From contig NZ_JAPMOU010000007.1 of the NCBI RefSeq assembly GCF_028858535.1, forward strand, positions 122,487 through 186,486: a DNA stretch of 64,000 bases, read 5' to 3'. Shown here in pieces: positions 9,278-18,302 of the stretch. Under the pieces are notes generated by a model, which saw only the letters and a list, made by a program, of their open reading frames with translations, ran no database searches and was not told the origin of the DNA. This DNA is from Spartinivicinus poritis. GTDB taxonomy: Bacteria; Pseudomonadota; Gammaproteobacteria; Pseudomonadales; Zooshikellaceae. Both the position numbers and the translations under genes were made by a program. Position 1 is the stretch's first letter; each line of letters opens with the position of its first letter.

Positions 9278-11038
9278 TTAAGCCGATAAAGGTTGTTCTT
9301 CTTTAAATTGAAGCCGGTGTAGGCGTGCATACTGTCCTTGTTTTGCCAATAATTCCTGATGACTACCTACTTCAACAATTTCCCCTTCATCCATCACAAC
9401 AATTTTGTCAGCATTTTCGATGGTGGATAAACGATGCGCAATGACTAAGGTTGTCCTTCCTTTCATCACCTCATCAAGTGCTGCTTGAATATTGCGTTCT
9501 GCTTGAGTATCTAAGGCTGAAGTTGCTTCATCCAGGATCAAAATAGGTGCATCTTTTAAAATCGCTCGCGCGATAGCAAGCCGCTGACGTTGGCCACCTG
9601 AAAGCTTCACTCCATTTTCACCAACAATGGTGTTAAATCCATTCTCTAGTCCAGCAATAAAGTCGAAGGCGTAAGCAGCTTGAGCAGCAAGGTGAATGTC
9701 ATCTTCAGTTTTAGTTTGCAACGCCCCATAAGCAATATTATTTGCAACAGTGTCATTAAATAGAGTGACTTGCTGGTTCACCAACGCAATTTGCTGGCGT
9801 AAGTTAGTAAGTTTGTAATCTTCTAGTGGCAATCCATCCAGCAGAATCTCACCTTGTTCATGGCAGTAAAATCGAGGAATTAAACTCACCAGTGTTGATT
9901 TACCACTTCCAGAGCGTCCAACAAAAGCCACTGTTTCACCAGGCTCTACCACAAGGTTAATATCTTTTAATACTGGGTTTTCAGCACCTGGATATTGAAA
10001 AGTTAACTGACGAACTTCCAGCTTGCCTGAAACACGCTCTACCTCATGTGAGCCTGAATCCTGCTCTTGCACTTCATCAAGCTGTTCAAAGATATTTTCT
10101 GCAGCAGCAATACCTTTTTGGATATTGCCATAAACTTCACTCAACTGACGGATTGGCTTTGGCAACATACCTGCTGCTACTACATAAGCAATCAACTCAG
10201 CCACAGTTGAGGTGTCGCGCATATAAAGCACTAAAAACATGATGACTGCCATTGCCAGAATCACCAGCAACTGCAACACAGGCGTATTGATAGCGGAAAC
10301 TCTGACTAACTTGAGCGACTGTTTCAGGTTCTGCTTACTAGCATCTAAAAAGCGGTTACGTTCATAGGCTTCTCCACCAAAACTACGAACCACCCGGTAG
10401 CCATTAATGGTTTCAGAGGCCACATGAGTAACATCACCCATTGCATCCTGAATCTTGTGGCTGAGCTTTCTTAACTTGCGCCCCACATAACTCACCAACC
10501 CTGCAATAATAGGTGCAATCAAGATGAAAATAATAGTGAGCTTCCAATTAGTCCAAAGCAGCAAGCCTAGTAAGAAAATGACCGTAAAACCCTCACGAAT
10601 CACTACTTTCAATGCATCAGTAGCAGCACCCGTGACAAGAGTCACATTATAGGTAATCCGAGAAATCAGGTGGCCAGAGTTGTGGTTATCGAAGTAACTG
10701 TTTGGCAGGGTAACTAGCTTATTAAATAAGTCACAGCGTAAAGCATGCACAACATTATTAGCCACTCTGGCAATGTAGTAATTACCAATAAACGAGCCTA
10801 AACCCCGTAATACGGCAATTGTTACAGCAGCAATGGGAACAAAATAGATAAGCTGATCAGACTCTCCCTCCAACCCCTGCACAAAATACTTCATCAACCA
10901 AGCAAACCCTGGCTGAGTCAAAGCGAACAAAATATAACCAAAAATACTGATAGCAAATAGCGCCCAGTAGGTTTTTACATAACCCAAGAGGCGGAGGTAA
11001 GCTTTGATACCACTCTTAGAGCCCTTTTCTTTACTCAT
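9278..11038 (-). CDS. msbA: Lipid A export ABC transporter, permease/ATP-binding protein MsbA
   Basis: A 586-residue half-transporter that flips lipid A-core across the inner membrane. The N-terminal transmembrane domain has six hydrophobic segments (about residues 25-310). The nucleotide-binding domain has Walker [11 protein letters not shown], the signature [14 protein letters not shown], Walker [13 protein letters not shown] and the H-loop [14 protein letters not shown] chose the ATG at 11038 ([10 protein letters not shown]), which has TAGGG 5 bases upstream and gives the usual family length. The frame is open 64 codons further, but that part has no coding character. It is followed by hldE. 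Confidence 0.95.
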   Translation of the reverse strand: MSKEKGSKSGIKAYLRLLGYVKTYWALFAISIFGYILFALTQPGFAWLMKYFVQGLEGESDQLIYFVPIAAVTIAVLRGLGSFIGNYYIARVANNVVHALRCDLFNKLVTLPNSYFDNHNSGHLISRITYNVTLVTGAATDALKVVIREGFTVIFLLGLLLWTNWKLTIIFILIAPIIAGLVSYVGRKLRKLSHKIQDAMGDVTHVASETINGYRVVRSFGGEAYERNRFLDASKQNLKQSLKLVRVSAINTPVLQLLVILAMAVIMFLVLYMRDTSTVAELIAYVVAAGMLPKPIRQLSEVYGNIQKGIAAAENIFEQLDEVQEQDSGSHEVERVSGKLEVRQLTFQYPGAENPVLKDINLVVEPGETVAFVGRSGSGKSTLVSLIPRFYCHEQGEILLDGLPLEDYKLTNLRQQIALVNQQVTLFNDTVANNIAYGALQTKTEDDIHLAAQAAYAFDFIAGLENGFNTIVGENGVKLSGGQRQRLAIARAILKDAPILILDEATSALDTQAERNIQAALDEVMKGRTTLVIAHRLSTIENADKIVVMDEGEIVEVGSHQELLAKQGQYARLHRLQFKEEQPLSA

Positions 11039-11274
11039 TTCAGCCCTACTGTCACAAAACGAAAAGGCAGTGATAATAACACACTTAAGCTTTAAAGGGG
11101 TAAGTAGCAACATTCTTCGATCTAGGCTCGCTTGCTTTCTATCAGCACATCCGTAAAATATTGGGGCGATTATATTACTTCGATGCTCTACCAATACATG
11201 GCACCTCAAAAACTGAGCCCGACATTCCAATATTGAGCATTGAGATGCAGTTGTTCTAAAACATCAGTGGTGTA

Positions 11275-11949
11275 ATGAAAATACTTTCTCAAGAAGAGTT
11301 TGATCAACTAACAAAAGGTGCCACCATTGTTGAACAGGATGGCTGTGGTGTAAAAGTGCTCACACTGACAGATGGTACGTTTCTTAAACTATTTCGTAAC
11401 AAAAGATTTATTTCTTCTGCCAGAATTTATCCATATGCTCGACGCTTTGCTAACAATGCGAATAGTTTGAAAAAAGCAGGTATCACAACTGTCACTGTTA
11501 TTGAAACGTATAAAATAAACCTCCCTCCACGCAGTATTGTAAGATATCAACCATTATCAGGTAATACAGTCAGAGAAGTTGCAAGGAGTAATTTGGATAC
11601 TCTCAAGCAAGGCCAGATAAAGAAAATTGCTCAATTCATTGCTATTTTACACAACAAAGGAATTTATTTCAGGTCTTTACACCTAGGTAACATCCTAGTT
11701 ACTGAAGATGGAAATTTAGGCTTAATTGACATATCTGATATGAAGTTTTACAGCAAGCCTCTTTCTGTAGGTAAACGTATACGTAACTTTCGTCACCTCA
11801 TGCGTTATAAAAATGATGCTAAGCTTCTGTTCCAGTATGAGCCTTCATCCTTTATTGATAGCTATCTAAACGCCAATCACAGAGCTCTTTCCACAAAAGA
11901 TCAGCTAAAAATTGTCAATTCATTATGTCCAAAAAGCAGGTACAAGTAA
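11275..11949 (+). CDS. LPS-associated small kinase-like protein (PA4998-type)
   Basis: A 224-residue cytoplasmic protein with a reduced protein-kinase-like fold. A Lys-containing strand (GTFLKLFRNKRF) comes early, then the catalytic-loop-like region GIYFRSLHLGNILV near residues 130-143 and LGLIDISDM as the metal-binding block. The RSLHLGN segment lacks the usual Asp of HxD, so activity is uncertain. The closest thing I recall is PA4998, which sits at the same place beside msbA in P. aeruginosa. It is divergent from msbA, and its stop overlaps the next start by one base (TAATG). The gene is AT-rich, as are the following three. Confidence 0.72.
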   Translation: MKILSQEEFDQLTKGATIVEQDGCGVKVLTLTDGTFLKLFRNKRFISSARIYPYARRFANNANSLKKAGITTVTVIETYKINLPPRSIVRYQPLSGNTVREVARSNLDTLKQGQIKKIAQFIAILHNKGIYFRSLHLGNILVTEDGNLGLIDISDMKFYSKPLSVGKRIRNFRHLMRYKNDAKLLFQYEPSSFIDSYLNANHRALSTKDQLKIVNSLCPKSRYK

Positions 11950-13061
11950 TGAAAATTCTAGTTACGGGTAGCACTGGTTTTATTGGCTCTGCATTAGTAA
12001 AAAACATTCTTAAAAATACTGGACATACTGTCATAAATATCGTTCTACAGACAATCAAAATTCTTTACTATAGATCTTGCTTAATACTTGGTGGCAGTTA
12101 TTTTAGGGAAGGTTTGGATACACAAATGACTCAAGCTTATACGAAAAATGGAGCTACAGTTCTTGCTTATCCAGTTAAGAATTCAGGGCGTTATGATGCT
12201 ATTACATTAAACTCAGAAAAAAAAACAATATTTATTGAAAAAAAACCTGTAAATACCAGTTCAAAGCTAGGTATTACCGGTCACAATCAGTTAACTAATA
12301 CTCACAAGAAATATAGACCCAGCTATTTAGTTAATGTGTATGCCTATACTAATGCAGGTAAAGCTGAGTTAAATAACAGCTTAGTAACTTTAAGAAATAG
12401 TACTGCTTTAGAAAATCTGACACCCGCATGTAAAAAAATAGTCATTACTCTACTTCACACATCCACTGAATACGTATTTTCTAGAGACCAATCAACTCCA
12501 TACAATCCTAATGACACTTGTAATCCTATTAATATATATGGAAAGAGCAAGTTTATTGATAATAAGCCAACACTGAAGACAAAGCCTTGTTCTTTCATTA
12601 CAAAAACAAGCTGGGTTTTTAGCGAATTCAAAAATAACTTCGTAAAGATTATACTAAAACTTGCAAATGAAAAAAACAGCATATCCGTCGTAGATGATCA
12701 AATTGGCCGTCCAACTTATGCTAGTAGTAACTTGGCTAAATTCATTCTTAACTTCACCATCAATTACAAAACTATTGATATAAAAAACAACATTATTCAT
12801 TTTGCTAATTCAGAAAACTGTTGCTGGTTCAATTTTTCACAAAAAGTTATTGAGTATGGTCATAAGCTAAAGCTTATTCACAATATTCCCTCGTTACAAC
12901 AAACAAAAACGCACCACCTAAATTTAAAAGCTCAACATCCACCATACTGTGTATTAAACATAGCCAACACAGAAAAAGTGCTCAATATAAAGATTAGAAA
13001 CTGGGAAAGTGCTTTATATGAAATGTTGAACATATTAGCAGATAAGTACCACCATGCATAA
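11949..13061 (+). pseudogene. Chimeric relic of dTDP-rhamnose genes: rmlB', 'rmlA' and 'rmlD fused in one frame
   Basis: An open frame of 370 residues made of three pieces of different enzymes. Residues 1-31 are the N-terminus of a dTDP-glucose 4,6-dehydratase (RmlB), with its GSTGFIGSAL cofactor loop. Residues 44-111 match the middle of glucose-1-phosphate thymidylyltransferase (RmlA): LILGGSYF, GATVLAYPV, RYDAITL and FIEKKP. There the metal-binding Asp of LGDN is replaced by Gly. From about residue 120 it follows dTDP-4-dehydrorhamnose reductase (RmlD): RPSYLVNVYAYTNAGKAE, STEYVF, INIYGKSK with the Tyr and Lys, TSWVF, and VVDDQIGRPT. Two in-frame deletions in an rmlB-rmlA-rmlD operon would explain it. 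None of the three enzymes is complete, so I call it a pseudogene. Yet the frame has no stops, starts on a TAATG overlap and ends 8 bases inside the next gene. Confidence 0.78.
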
Positions 13062-13932
13062 TTCATATCCATTAGTTTCAGTTATTATCTCCTGCTATAA
13101 CCATGATAAGTATATTACTGACTGTATATTAAGCGTTGTTAAGCAAACTTATAATAATATAGAGCTAATTGTAATTGATGACGGTTCTTCAGATGAAAGC
13201 CCTAGAATTCTACATGAGCTAAGCCAACAACATGGATTCTACTTTAAAGCCAGAGATAACAAAGGACTTTCTGCTAGTCTTAATGAGGCTATTAGTCTCA
13301 GTAAAGGTAAGTACATCTGCCCTCTAGGGTCTGATGATATTATTTTGCTTGATAAAATCGAAAAGCAGGTAAAGTTTTTAGAAAACAGACCAGACATTGC
13401 CGTCTGTGGAGGAAATATAATCTGCATTGATGATTATAATAATGTAAAGGAGAAACAGAGGCTAAAACCCTATCGTGAAGTAGGCTTTAAAAAAATGCTG
13501 ACTCAACCGAAAGAAGGGCCTGCAGCACCGACAGTCATGATCCACTCTTCAGCACTAAAAGAAGTTAATGGATTTAATACAGATATAAAACTCGAAGACT
13601 TAAATCTATGGTTAAAATTAACTTACAAAGGCTTTAAGATCGCTGTTCTCAGTGACATTCTTGCATACTATCGAGAGCATGATAACAATACTTACAAAAA
13701 CCATAGGATGATGACAGAAGAAATTATTAAAACATATAACAACTATAGAAATGAACCAGAATACCCATTTGTGATTAATCAATTTCTCACCAGCATGTTT
13801 TTAAAAGTATCAAAATACGATCCTAAATATGCTATTCAAATCCTTAGGCAAATAGATAGAAAATACTATAGTTTCAAGCTCTTTAAAGGCATGACCTATC
13901 TCATTACATCATGGATAAAAAGTAAGAAATGA
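13054..13932 (+). CDS. Glycosyltransferase family 2 protein
   Basis: A 292-residue GT-A fold enzyme, probably cytoplasmic or membrane-associated. The N-terminal half shows VSVIISCYNHDKYITDCILSV, then IVIDDGSSDESP and KGLSASLNEAI. PLGSDDIIL supplies the DxD-type metal site near residue 92, and an LEDLNLWLKL segment probably holds the catalytic acid. It would transfer a sugar from a nucleotide donor to the outer core or a surface glycan; donor and acceptor cannot be read from sequence. It overlaps the rml relic by 8 bases and the next gene by 4 (ATGA). AT-rich, in the variable part of the LPS locus. Confidence 0.85.
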   Translation: MHNSYPLVSVIISCYNHDKYITDCILSVVKQTYNNIELIVIDDGSSDESPRILHELSQQHGFYFKARDNKGLSASLNEAISLSKGKYICPLGSDDIILLDKIEKQVKFLENRPDIAVCGGNIICIDDYNNVKEKQRLKPYREVGFKKMLTQPKEGPAAPTVMIHSSALKEVNGFNTDIKLEDLNLWLKLTYKGFKIAVLSDILAYYREHDNNTYKNHRMMTEEIIKTYNNYRNEPEYPFVINQFLTSMFLKVSKYDPKYAIQILRQIDRKYYSFKLFKGMTYLITSWIKSKK

Positions 13933-14825
13933 ATAACAAGTCAATTGCTATCATCATTCCCTATTTTGGGCAATGGCCAGAATGGATAGACCTGTATATC
14001 GAAAGCTGTAAATACAACCCTACAATTGACTGGATTTTTTTCAGTGACTGCGGCCCACCTCAAAATAAAGCAGATAATATCACTATCCACCATATGAGTT
14101 TTAACGACTATAAGCAATATATTTCCAAAAAACTGGAAATTAATTTTTCCTGTTGTCAACCCTATAAACTGTGTGACCTTAAGCCAAGCTATGGTTACAT
14201 ACATGAAAATATATTAACTAACTATGACTACTACGGATTTGGAGATATTGATGTAATATATGGAGATATTAGAAAGTTCTATACCGAAAAAGTACTGACG
14301 CATAATTGTATATCAACTCACTGGGATAGGATATCTGGGCATCTCGCTTTATTCAAAAATACGGCGCTCAATAGAAATGCTTTTAAAAAAATAAAAAACT
14401 GGCAACAGCTAATGGAAAATGAAAGTCACTTTGGAATTGATGAATCAAAATTATCAAAAATATACCTCCGACATAAAAAATACCCAGACTGGTTAAGAAA
14501 AGCTTATGGTTTTTTTAGTCCATATCAAAAAAACTGTTATTTTAAAGAACAATATAGCACTATTTTATCAGACTCCCCATGGATTAATGGAAGCTCAGAG
14601 CATCCTGAGCTATGGTTTTGGAAAAAAGGAAAATTGACTAACAACAAAGACACTGACAGAGAGTTTCTTTACCTGCACTTCATGAATTGGAAATCTTCAA
14701 AATGGTTACCTGAAAGATACGGTAACAAAGCAGCATGGGAGAAATTAAACTCAATTAATAACGTTCCATTTAGCCAAATTAATAATGGTTGGAGCATATC
14801 TCCACAAGGTTTTTTACCTTTATAA
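13929..14825 (+). CDS. Probable glycosyltransferase (DUF6625-like)
   Basis: A 298-residue protein with no membrane segment. It starts with IAIIIPYFGQWPEWIDLYIES, typical of a nucleotide-sugar binding start, and has YYGFGDIDVIYGDI near residue 100, with a DxD-like triad. Trp- and Tyr-rich segments follow (LYLHFMNWKSSKWLPERYG). I recognise the general pattern of small glycosyltransferase-like proteins in polysaccharide loci but cannot give a sugar specificity. It is coupled to the GT2 gene by an ATGA overlap. It is the last gene of the rightward group and converges on the next gene with only 6 bases between the two stops. Confidence 0.65.
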   Translation: MNNKSIAIIIPYFGQWPEWIDLYIESCKYNPTIDWIFFSDCGPPQNKADNITIHHMSFNDYKQYISKKLEINFSCCQPYKLCDLKPSYGYIHENILTNYDYYGFGDIDVIYGDIRKFYTEKVLTHNCISTHWDRISGHLALFKNTALNRNAFKKIKNWQQLMENESHFGIDESKLSKIYLRHKKYPDWLRKAYGFFSPYQKNCYFKEQYSTILSDSPWINGSSEHPELWFWKKGKLTNNKDTDREFLYLHFMNWKSSKWLPERYGNKAAWEKLNSINNVPFSQINNGWSISPQGFLPL

Positions 14826-14831
14826 TACGTG

Positions 14832-15920
14832 TTAATAGAATCGCTGACAAAGCTCTAACCACCTTGTTTTGTCAGCTTGTGATAACTTATTAGAACTCAC
14901 CAGCTTTTTAATGGCTTTGACTAAACATTTTTTCCCATTTAATCCAAACCGGCTAATTTCACCACTTGAAACAGAAGCCAGGTTAGTATAGGCATTTAGC
15001 AGCCAATTTTTTTGATCAGAGATATCATAGAGATTAGACTCATCTAACAGGTATAATTCTATACCCTGCAGAGCTCTCATTACATCTTTTGAAAAACCCT
15101 GCCGCTTTGAATGAATCTTTATTAAAAAAAGTTTTATAACTTTTTTCCTGTATCTAACAAAATGGAAGTCAACTAATGCATTTATCTTTTGGCTTATAGA
15201 CAGCTTTTCAACTAAATTCAGGTAAATACCAACCTTATCATTTATAAAGTTAATTTCAGCCCCGTAATAGTGAGCAAGTATATCATCACAACCAGATAAC
15301 TTAGTATTTCTACTTAGCACTTCACCTATAGCTAATTGCTCAGTAACGTACTCCTTGGTAATATCATAAACTTGATCAAGAACATAAAGTGCTTCATCTA
15401 AAAGATGTCGATCGTCATAAGACAGCCCTACAACGCCTGAGTTCCACAGCTGCCCATCTTTAGCTATATCTAAAATATTACCATTCTGGCTTACAATATT
15501 ATTCTCAACTATCCTTTCACAAAGAGTAGGAAGGGCTTGTTGAATATACTTCTCAAACTGGAACATTAAAGAAAACCCTGGACTAACTCTTTGAAAAAGT
15601 AACTCCGGATTTTTTTTGTACCATGTATCTGTATCAACAAGTATAGTCTTATTTTTGTATTTATCCATCCAAAACTTCATTGCTACATTTTTTAGCCTAT
15701 GATTATATTGAGCTTTTCCTTGCCATAACTTTATCTGATCATCTGTTAGTTTTTCTGCAACTATAGGTAAATCAGAGAAATAGTCTGGATTTTCAGTAAA
15801 CACACATACTCTTGTTGACTTGCTTTCACCTAAAAACTTTAATGCTGTCAAGATACTAAAATAGCCTTGCTGGTAATATATTTTATTTTGGCCATATACC
15901 AGATAAAGCAAATCATTCAT
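14832..15920 (-). CDS. Putative glycosyltransferase of unknown specificity
   Basis: A 362-residue protein. The N-terminus reads LLYLVYGQNKIYYQQGYFSILTAL, and KTILVDTDTWYKKNPE near residue 95 supplies a DxD motif as in GT-A enzymes. LWNSGVVGL further on is the kind of segment seen in GT8-like and related families. The C-terminal third is helical and basic. Start: ATG at 15920 is preferred from the protein pattern; ATGs at 15932 and 15965 are possible, and none has a strong ribosome site. It is the most downstream gene of the long leftward LPS cluster, 52 bases after a GT4 gene. Confidence 0.6.
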   Translation of the reverse strand: MNDLLYLVYGQNKIYYQQGYFSILTALKFLGESKSTRVCVFTENPDYFSDLPIVAEKLTDDQIKLWQGKAQYNHRLKNVAMKFWMDKYKNKTILVDTDTWYKKNPELLFQRVSPGFSLMFQFEKYIQQALPTLCERIVENNIVSQNGNILDIAKDGQLWNSGVVGLSYDDRHLLDEALYVLDQVYDITKEYVTEQLAIGEVLSRNTKLSGCDDILAHYYGAEINFINDKVGIYLNLVEKLSISQKINALVDFHFVRYRKKVIKLFLIKIHSKRQGFSKDVMRALQGIELYLLDESNLYDISDQKNWLLNAYTNLASVSSGEISRFGLNGKKCLVKAIKKLVSSNKLSQADKTRWLELCQRFY

Positions 15921-15972
15921 TTTTTCACACATTTTAATTAAGCTCAAAAAAAAAGAAGCAACCAACTATTTA

Positions 15973-17088
15973 TTACTTCTCTCTTGATATAACTTCTCTA
16001 TATTCTGCTCTATATTTCTCTACAGAGTGACAGTTTTTAACATACTCATAAGCTTTTAAACACATATTACTTATGTCTACTTTATTCATAGAGAGCTGCT
16101 GTGCTAGGGCAGTTTCCAGTTGGTTAGTTGAAGTTGGATCAATTAAAATCCCATAACCATCTAACACATCAGGTATTCCACCAACCTTCGTAGCGATAAT
16201 TGGTAGCTTAGCTATCATCGCCTCAAAAATTACTAAGGGCATCCCCTCCTCTAAGGAGGGGAGAACAAAGTAGTCAAATGCTTTTAAATAACGAAAAGCG
16301 TTATATACTTCTCCAGGAAAAACTACTTGATCCTTAATGCCTAAAGCAACTGCTTGCTCCTTTAATGAATGTTCTAACTGCCCTCCTCCAATAATGACAA
16401 GCCTCGCATTATCATACTTATTAGTAATTTTTTTGAAAGCTTTGATCAAATAAGATTGTCCTTTTACTTTAACTAATCTTCCTATAGTTCCTATCACAAT
16501 TTGATCATCTGCAAGCCTTAGCTCTTGACGCGCTTCAGCTCTTGTTAAAAACCGACTCTCAATATAATTAAGATCAATTGCATTAGTGATTACCTTTACA
16601 TCTTCTTCACTTAGGCAGCTACAACTACCAAGCAGATATTCCTTTACTGAATTAGACACAGCTATTATAGTCCACCTTTTATCAAAAAAAAGATTCGTCA
16701 TCCACCTTCTAAAAGGGCGATCAAAATCACCAATTCCATGCACAACTGAAATACAGTTTGGTATTTTTAGAAGTTTATTTGCAATTAGCATTACATCAAA
16801 TGGTTTAAAACGGTGAACAACTAAACTATCAAATGCCTTCTTTCTACAATACTTCCAAATACTATAAATAGCTTTAAGTCTAAAGCCTCTCATCTGTTTT
16901 TTTGTAAGCCCAAAGTATTTAACATGTTCACTTACTGATAACATATCACCATGTTTTGGCTTTCCCGAAAAATAGGCAGAAGTAACTTCAAACTTATCTT
17001 TGGGCAACCCTTTAACAATCTCCTCATGCAGGTCAGATGTTCTAATATAATATTTTGGTTGCAACTGGAGAATTTTATGTCGTGTCAT
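15973..17088 (-). CDS. Glycosyltransferase family 4 protein
   Basis: A 371-residue GT-B fold enzyme. The C-terminal donor domain is clear: VIGTIGRLVKVKGQSYLIKAF, ARLVIIGGGQLEHSL, VVFPGEVYNAFRYLKAFDYFVLPSLEEGMPLVIFEAM with the E(x7)E retaining motif, then IATKVGGIPDVL. The N-terminal acceptor domain has VVHRFKPFDVMLIANKL and VVHGIGDFDRPFRR, which resemble the WapH-like glycosyltransferase further upstream in this cluster, so the two may be paralogs. It probably adds an outer-core sugar. Its start overlaps the waaL stop in an ATGA. Confidence 0.85.
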   Translation of the reverse strand: MTRHKILQLQPKYYIRTSDLHEEIVKGLPKDKFEVTSAYFSGKPKHGDMLSVSEHVKYFGLTKKQMRGFRLKAIYSIWKYCRKKAFDSLVVHRFKPFDVMLIANKLLKIPNCISVVHGIGDFDRPFRRWMTNLFFDKRWTIIAVSNSVKEYLLGSCSCLSEEDVKVITNAIDLNYIESRFLTRAEARQELRLADDQIVIGTIGRLVKVKGQSYLIKAFKKITNKYDNARLVIIGGGQLEHSLKEQAVALGIKDQVVFPGEVYNAFRYLKAFDYFVLPSLEEGMPLVIFEAMIAKLPIIATKVGGIPDVLDGYGILIDPTSTNQLETALAQQLSMNKVDISNMCLKAYEYVKNCHSVEKYRAEYREVISREK

Positions 17089-18302
17089 ATTGATTGCTTC
17101 TCAGCTTTTTTATTTTGAATAGAGCAACTTATAAACGCGATAGCCAGGGAAATGGGAACCCACGATATATACCAAACCTCCTTCGGCCTACTCACAATAT
17201 TTCCACCTTCTGATATACCACCAAGAACACCATAGACAAGCAGAGGTAATACAATAAATATTAAAATATCATTATTTTGCTTATACGATTTTATAGCAAT
17301 CAAAAACAGAGTTAATACCCAACCTATAAATCCAACGACACCAAAATGATATAAGACTCCCAGATGGATATTATGCGGATCATAAAATGACTGCTTGATA
17401 CTCTTCAGATATATCTCAAACTCAGTCCCTACCCCATAACCAAACCATAGTTTATCAAGTATTAATTTTATTGCTTCACCCCATATTTCAGGTCTATGAG
17501 ATACTCCTCTGACAGCAATATCTTCCCACGCCACTATTACAGCCACTAAAAGAGTCACTAAAATAAAAAACACTGTCTTTAGTGCAGTTTTTTTCTTATA
17601 ATAAAAATTAACAACCAATAAAGTTAAAACCACCCCAAAAAAACCTACCAAAGGAGTTCTAGACTTAGTTAAAAAAGCACATAGAAAAAATACAACCACA
17701 CACAGAAAGAGTATAATTTTTTTAAAAGATTTTTTAGAAGCCAGGAGCAGTCCTAATGAAAACACACATAAAAAACCAAAATAATGAGAACTTAGTAAGG
17801 GGTTACTCAATACCCCTAACCCAACAAATCTCCCCCCAAAAGAAAAGTCAGTCTCCACACCATAACTATAGATACTATAGAGAGAAATCAAAGCAGCTAA
17901 ACCAACAGCAATCATTATTATACGCCAAATATCAATCACCTTTAATACTAAATAATAAACAGCATAAGCAAAAAGAAAAACCATCAATGATTTCTTGATT
18001 TCACCAAACGACAGTCCCTCACTACCCCATGCAGATGAAAGTGCAAAATAGCAAAGAAGAACAGTAAATAGCTTTACAGATTGCTCTTTGAAGAAGTTAA
18101 AAAACAAATTGGATTCTAAAAAAACTAGCAATACAATAGGTAGGTACAAAAAAATATATAGCTGTGTATGCCACTTACTATCTGTCGGAAAAAGTTGAAC
18201 ACCGACAAAAAAAATTAACATACCAAATATTAACATATATGTTAATATTTGTGTTACTAGGTTACCCTTCATTTTTTTTACTTCACAGTTACATCGACTC
18301 AT
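17085..18302 (-). CDS. waaL: O-antigen ligase family membrane protein (WaaL-like)
   Basis: A 405-residue inner-membrane protein with about 10-12 hydrophobic segments. Between segments near residues 260-320 lies a periplasmic loop with RPEIWGEAIKLI and DPHNIHLGVLYHFG, the Wzy_C/WaaL signature including the conserved His. WaaL joins undecaprenyl-linked polysaccharide to lipid A-core in the periplasm; polymerases of the same superfamily look alike, so the exact reaction is inferred from its place in the core cluster (PA4999 position). The start overlaps the PIG-L gene stop (ATGA). An internal ATG at 18272 is possible. Confidence 0.8.
   Translation of the reverse strand: MSRCNCEVKKMKGNLVTQILTYMLIFGMLIFFVGVQLFPTDSKWHTQLYIFLYLPIVLLVFLESNLFFNFFKEQSVKLFTVLLCYFALSSAWGSEGLSFGEIKKSLMVFLFAYAVYYLVLKVIDIWRIIMIAVGLAALISLYSIYSYGVETDFSFGGRFVGLGVLSNPLLSSHYFGFLCVFSLGLLLASKKSFKKIILFLCVVVFFLCAFLTKSRTPLVGFFGVVLTLLVVNFYYKKKTALKTVFFILVTLLVAVIVAWEDIAVRGVSHRPEIWGEAIKLILDKLWFGYGVGTEFEIYLKSIKQSFYDPHNIHLGVLYHFGVVGFIGWVLTLFLIAIKSYKQNNDILIFIVLPLLVYGVLGGISEGGNIVSRPKEVWYISWVPISLAIAFISCSIQNKKAEKQSI

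Noticed and set aside
9258..9330. N-terminal extension of hldE
   Set aside because: The downstream ATG at 9255 gives the standard family start; the extension overlaps the end of msbA and has no ribosome site of its own.
11041..11230. 64-codon N-terminal extension of msbA
   Set aside because: It is not membrane-like, has no family match, and the ATG at 11038 has a good ribosome site.
18299..18302. Four-base overlaps between LPS genes as possible annotation errors
   Set aside because: ATGA or GTGA overlaps recur at several junctions of the cluster (for example 17085, 20631, 26659, 28818) and are the normal sign of translational coupling.
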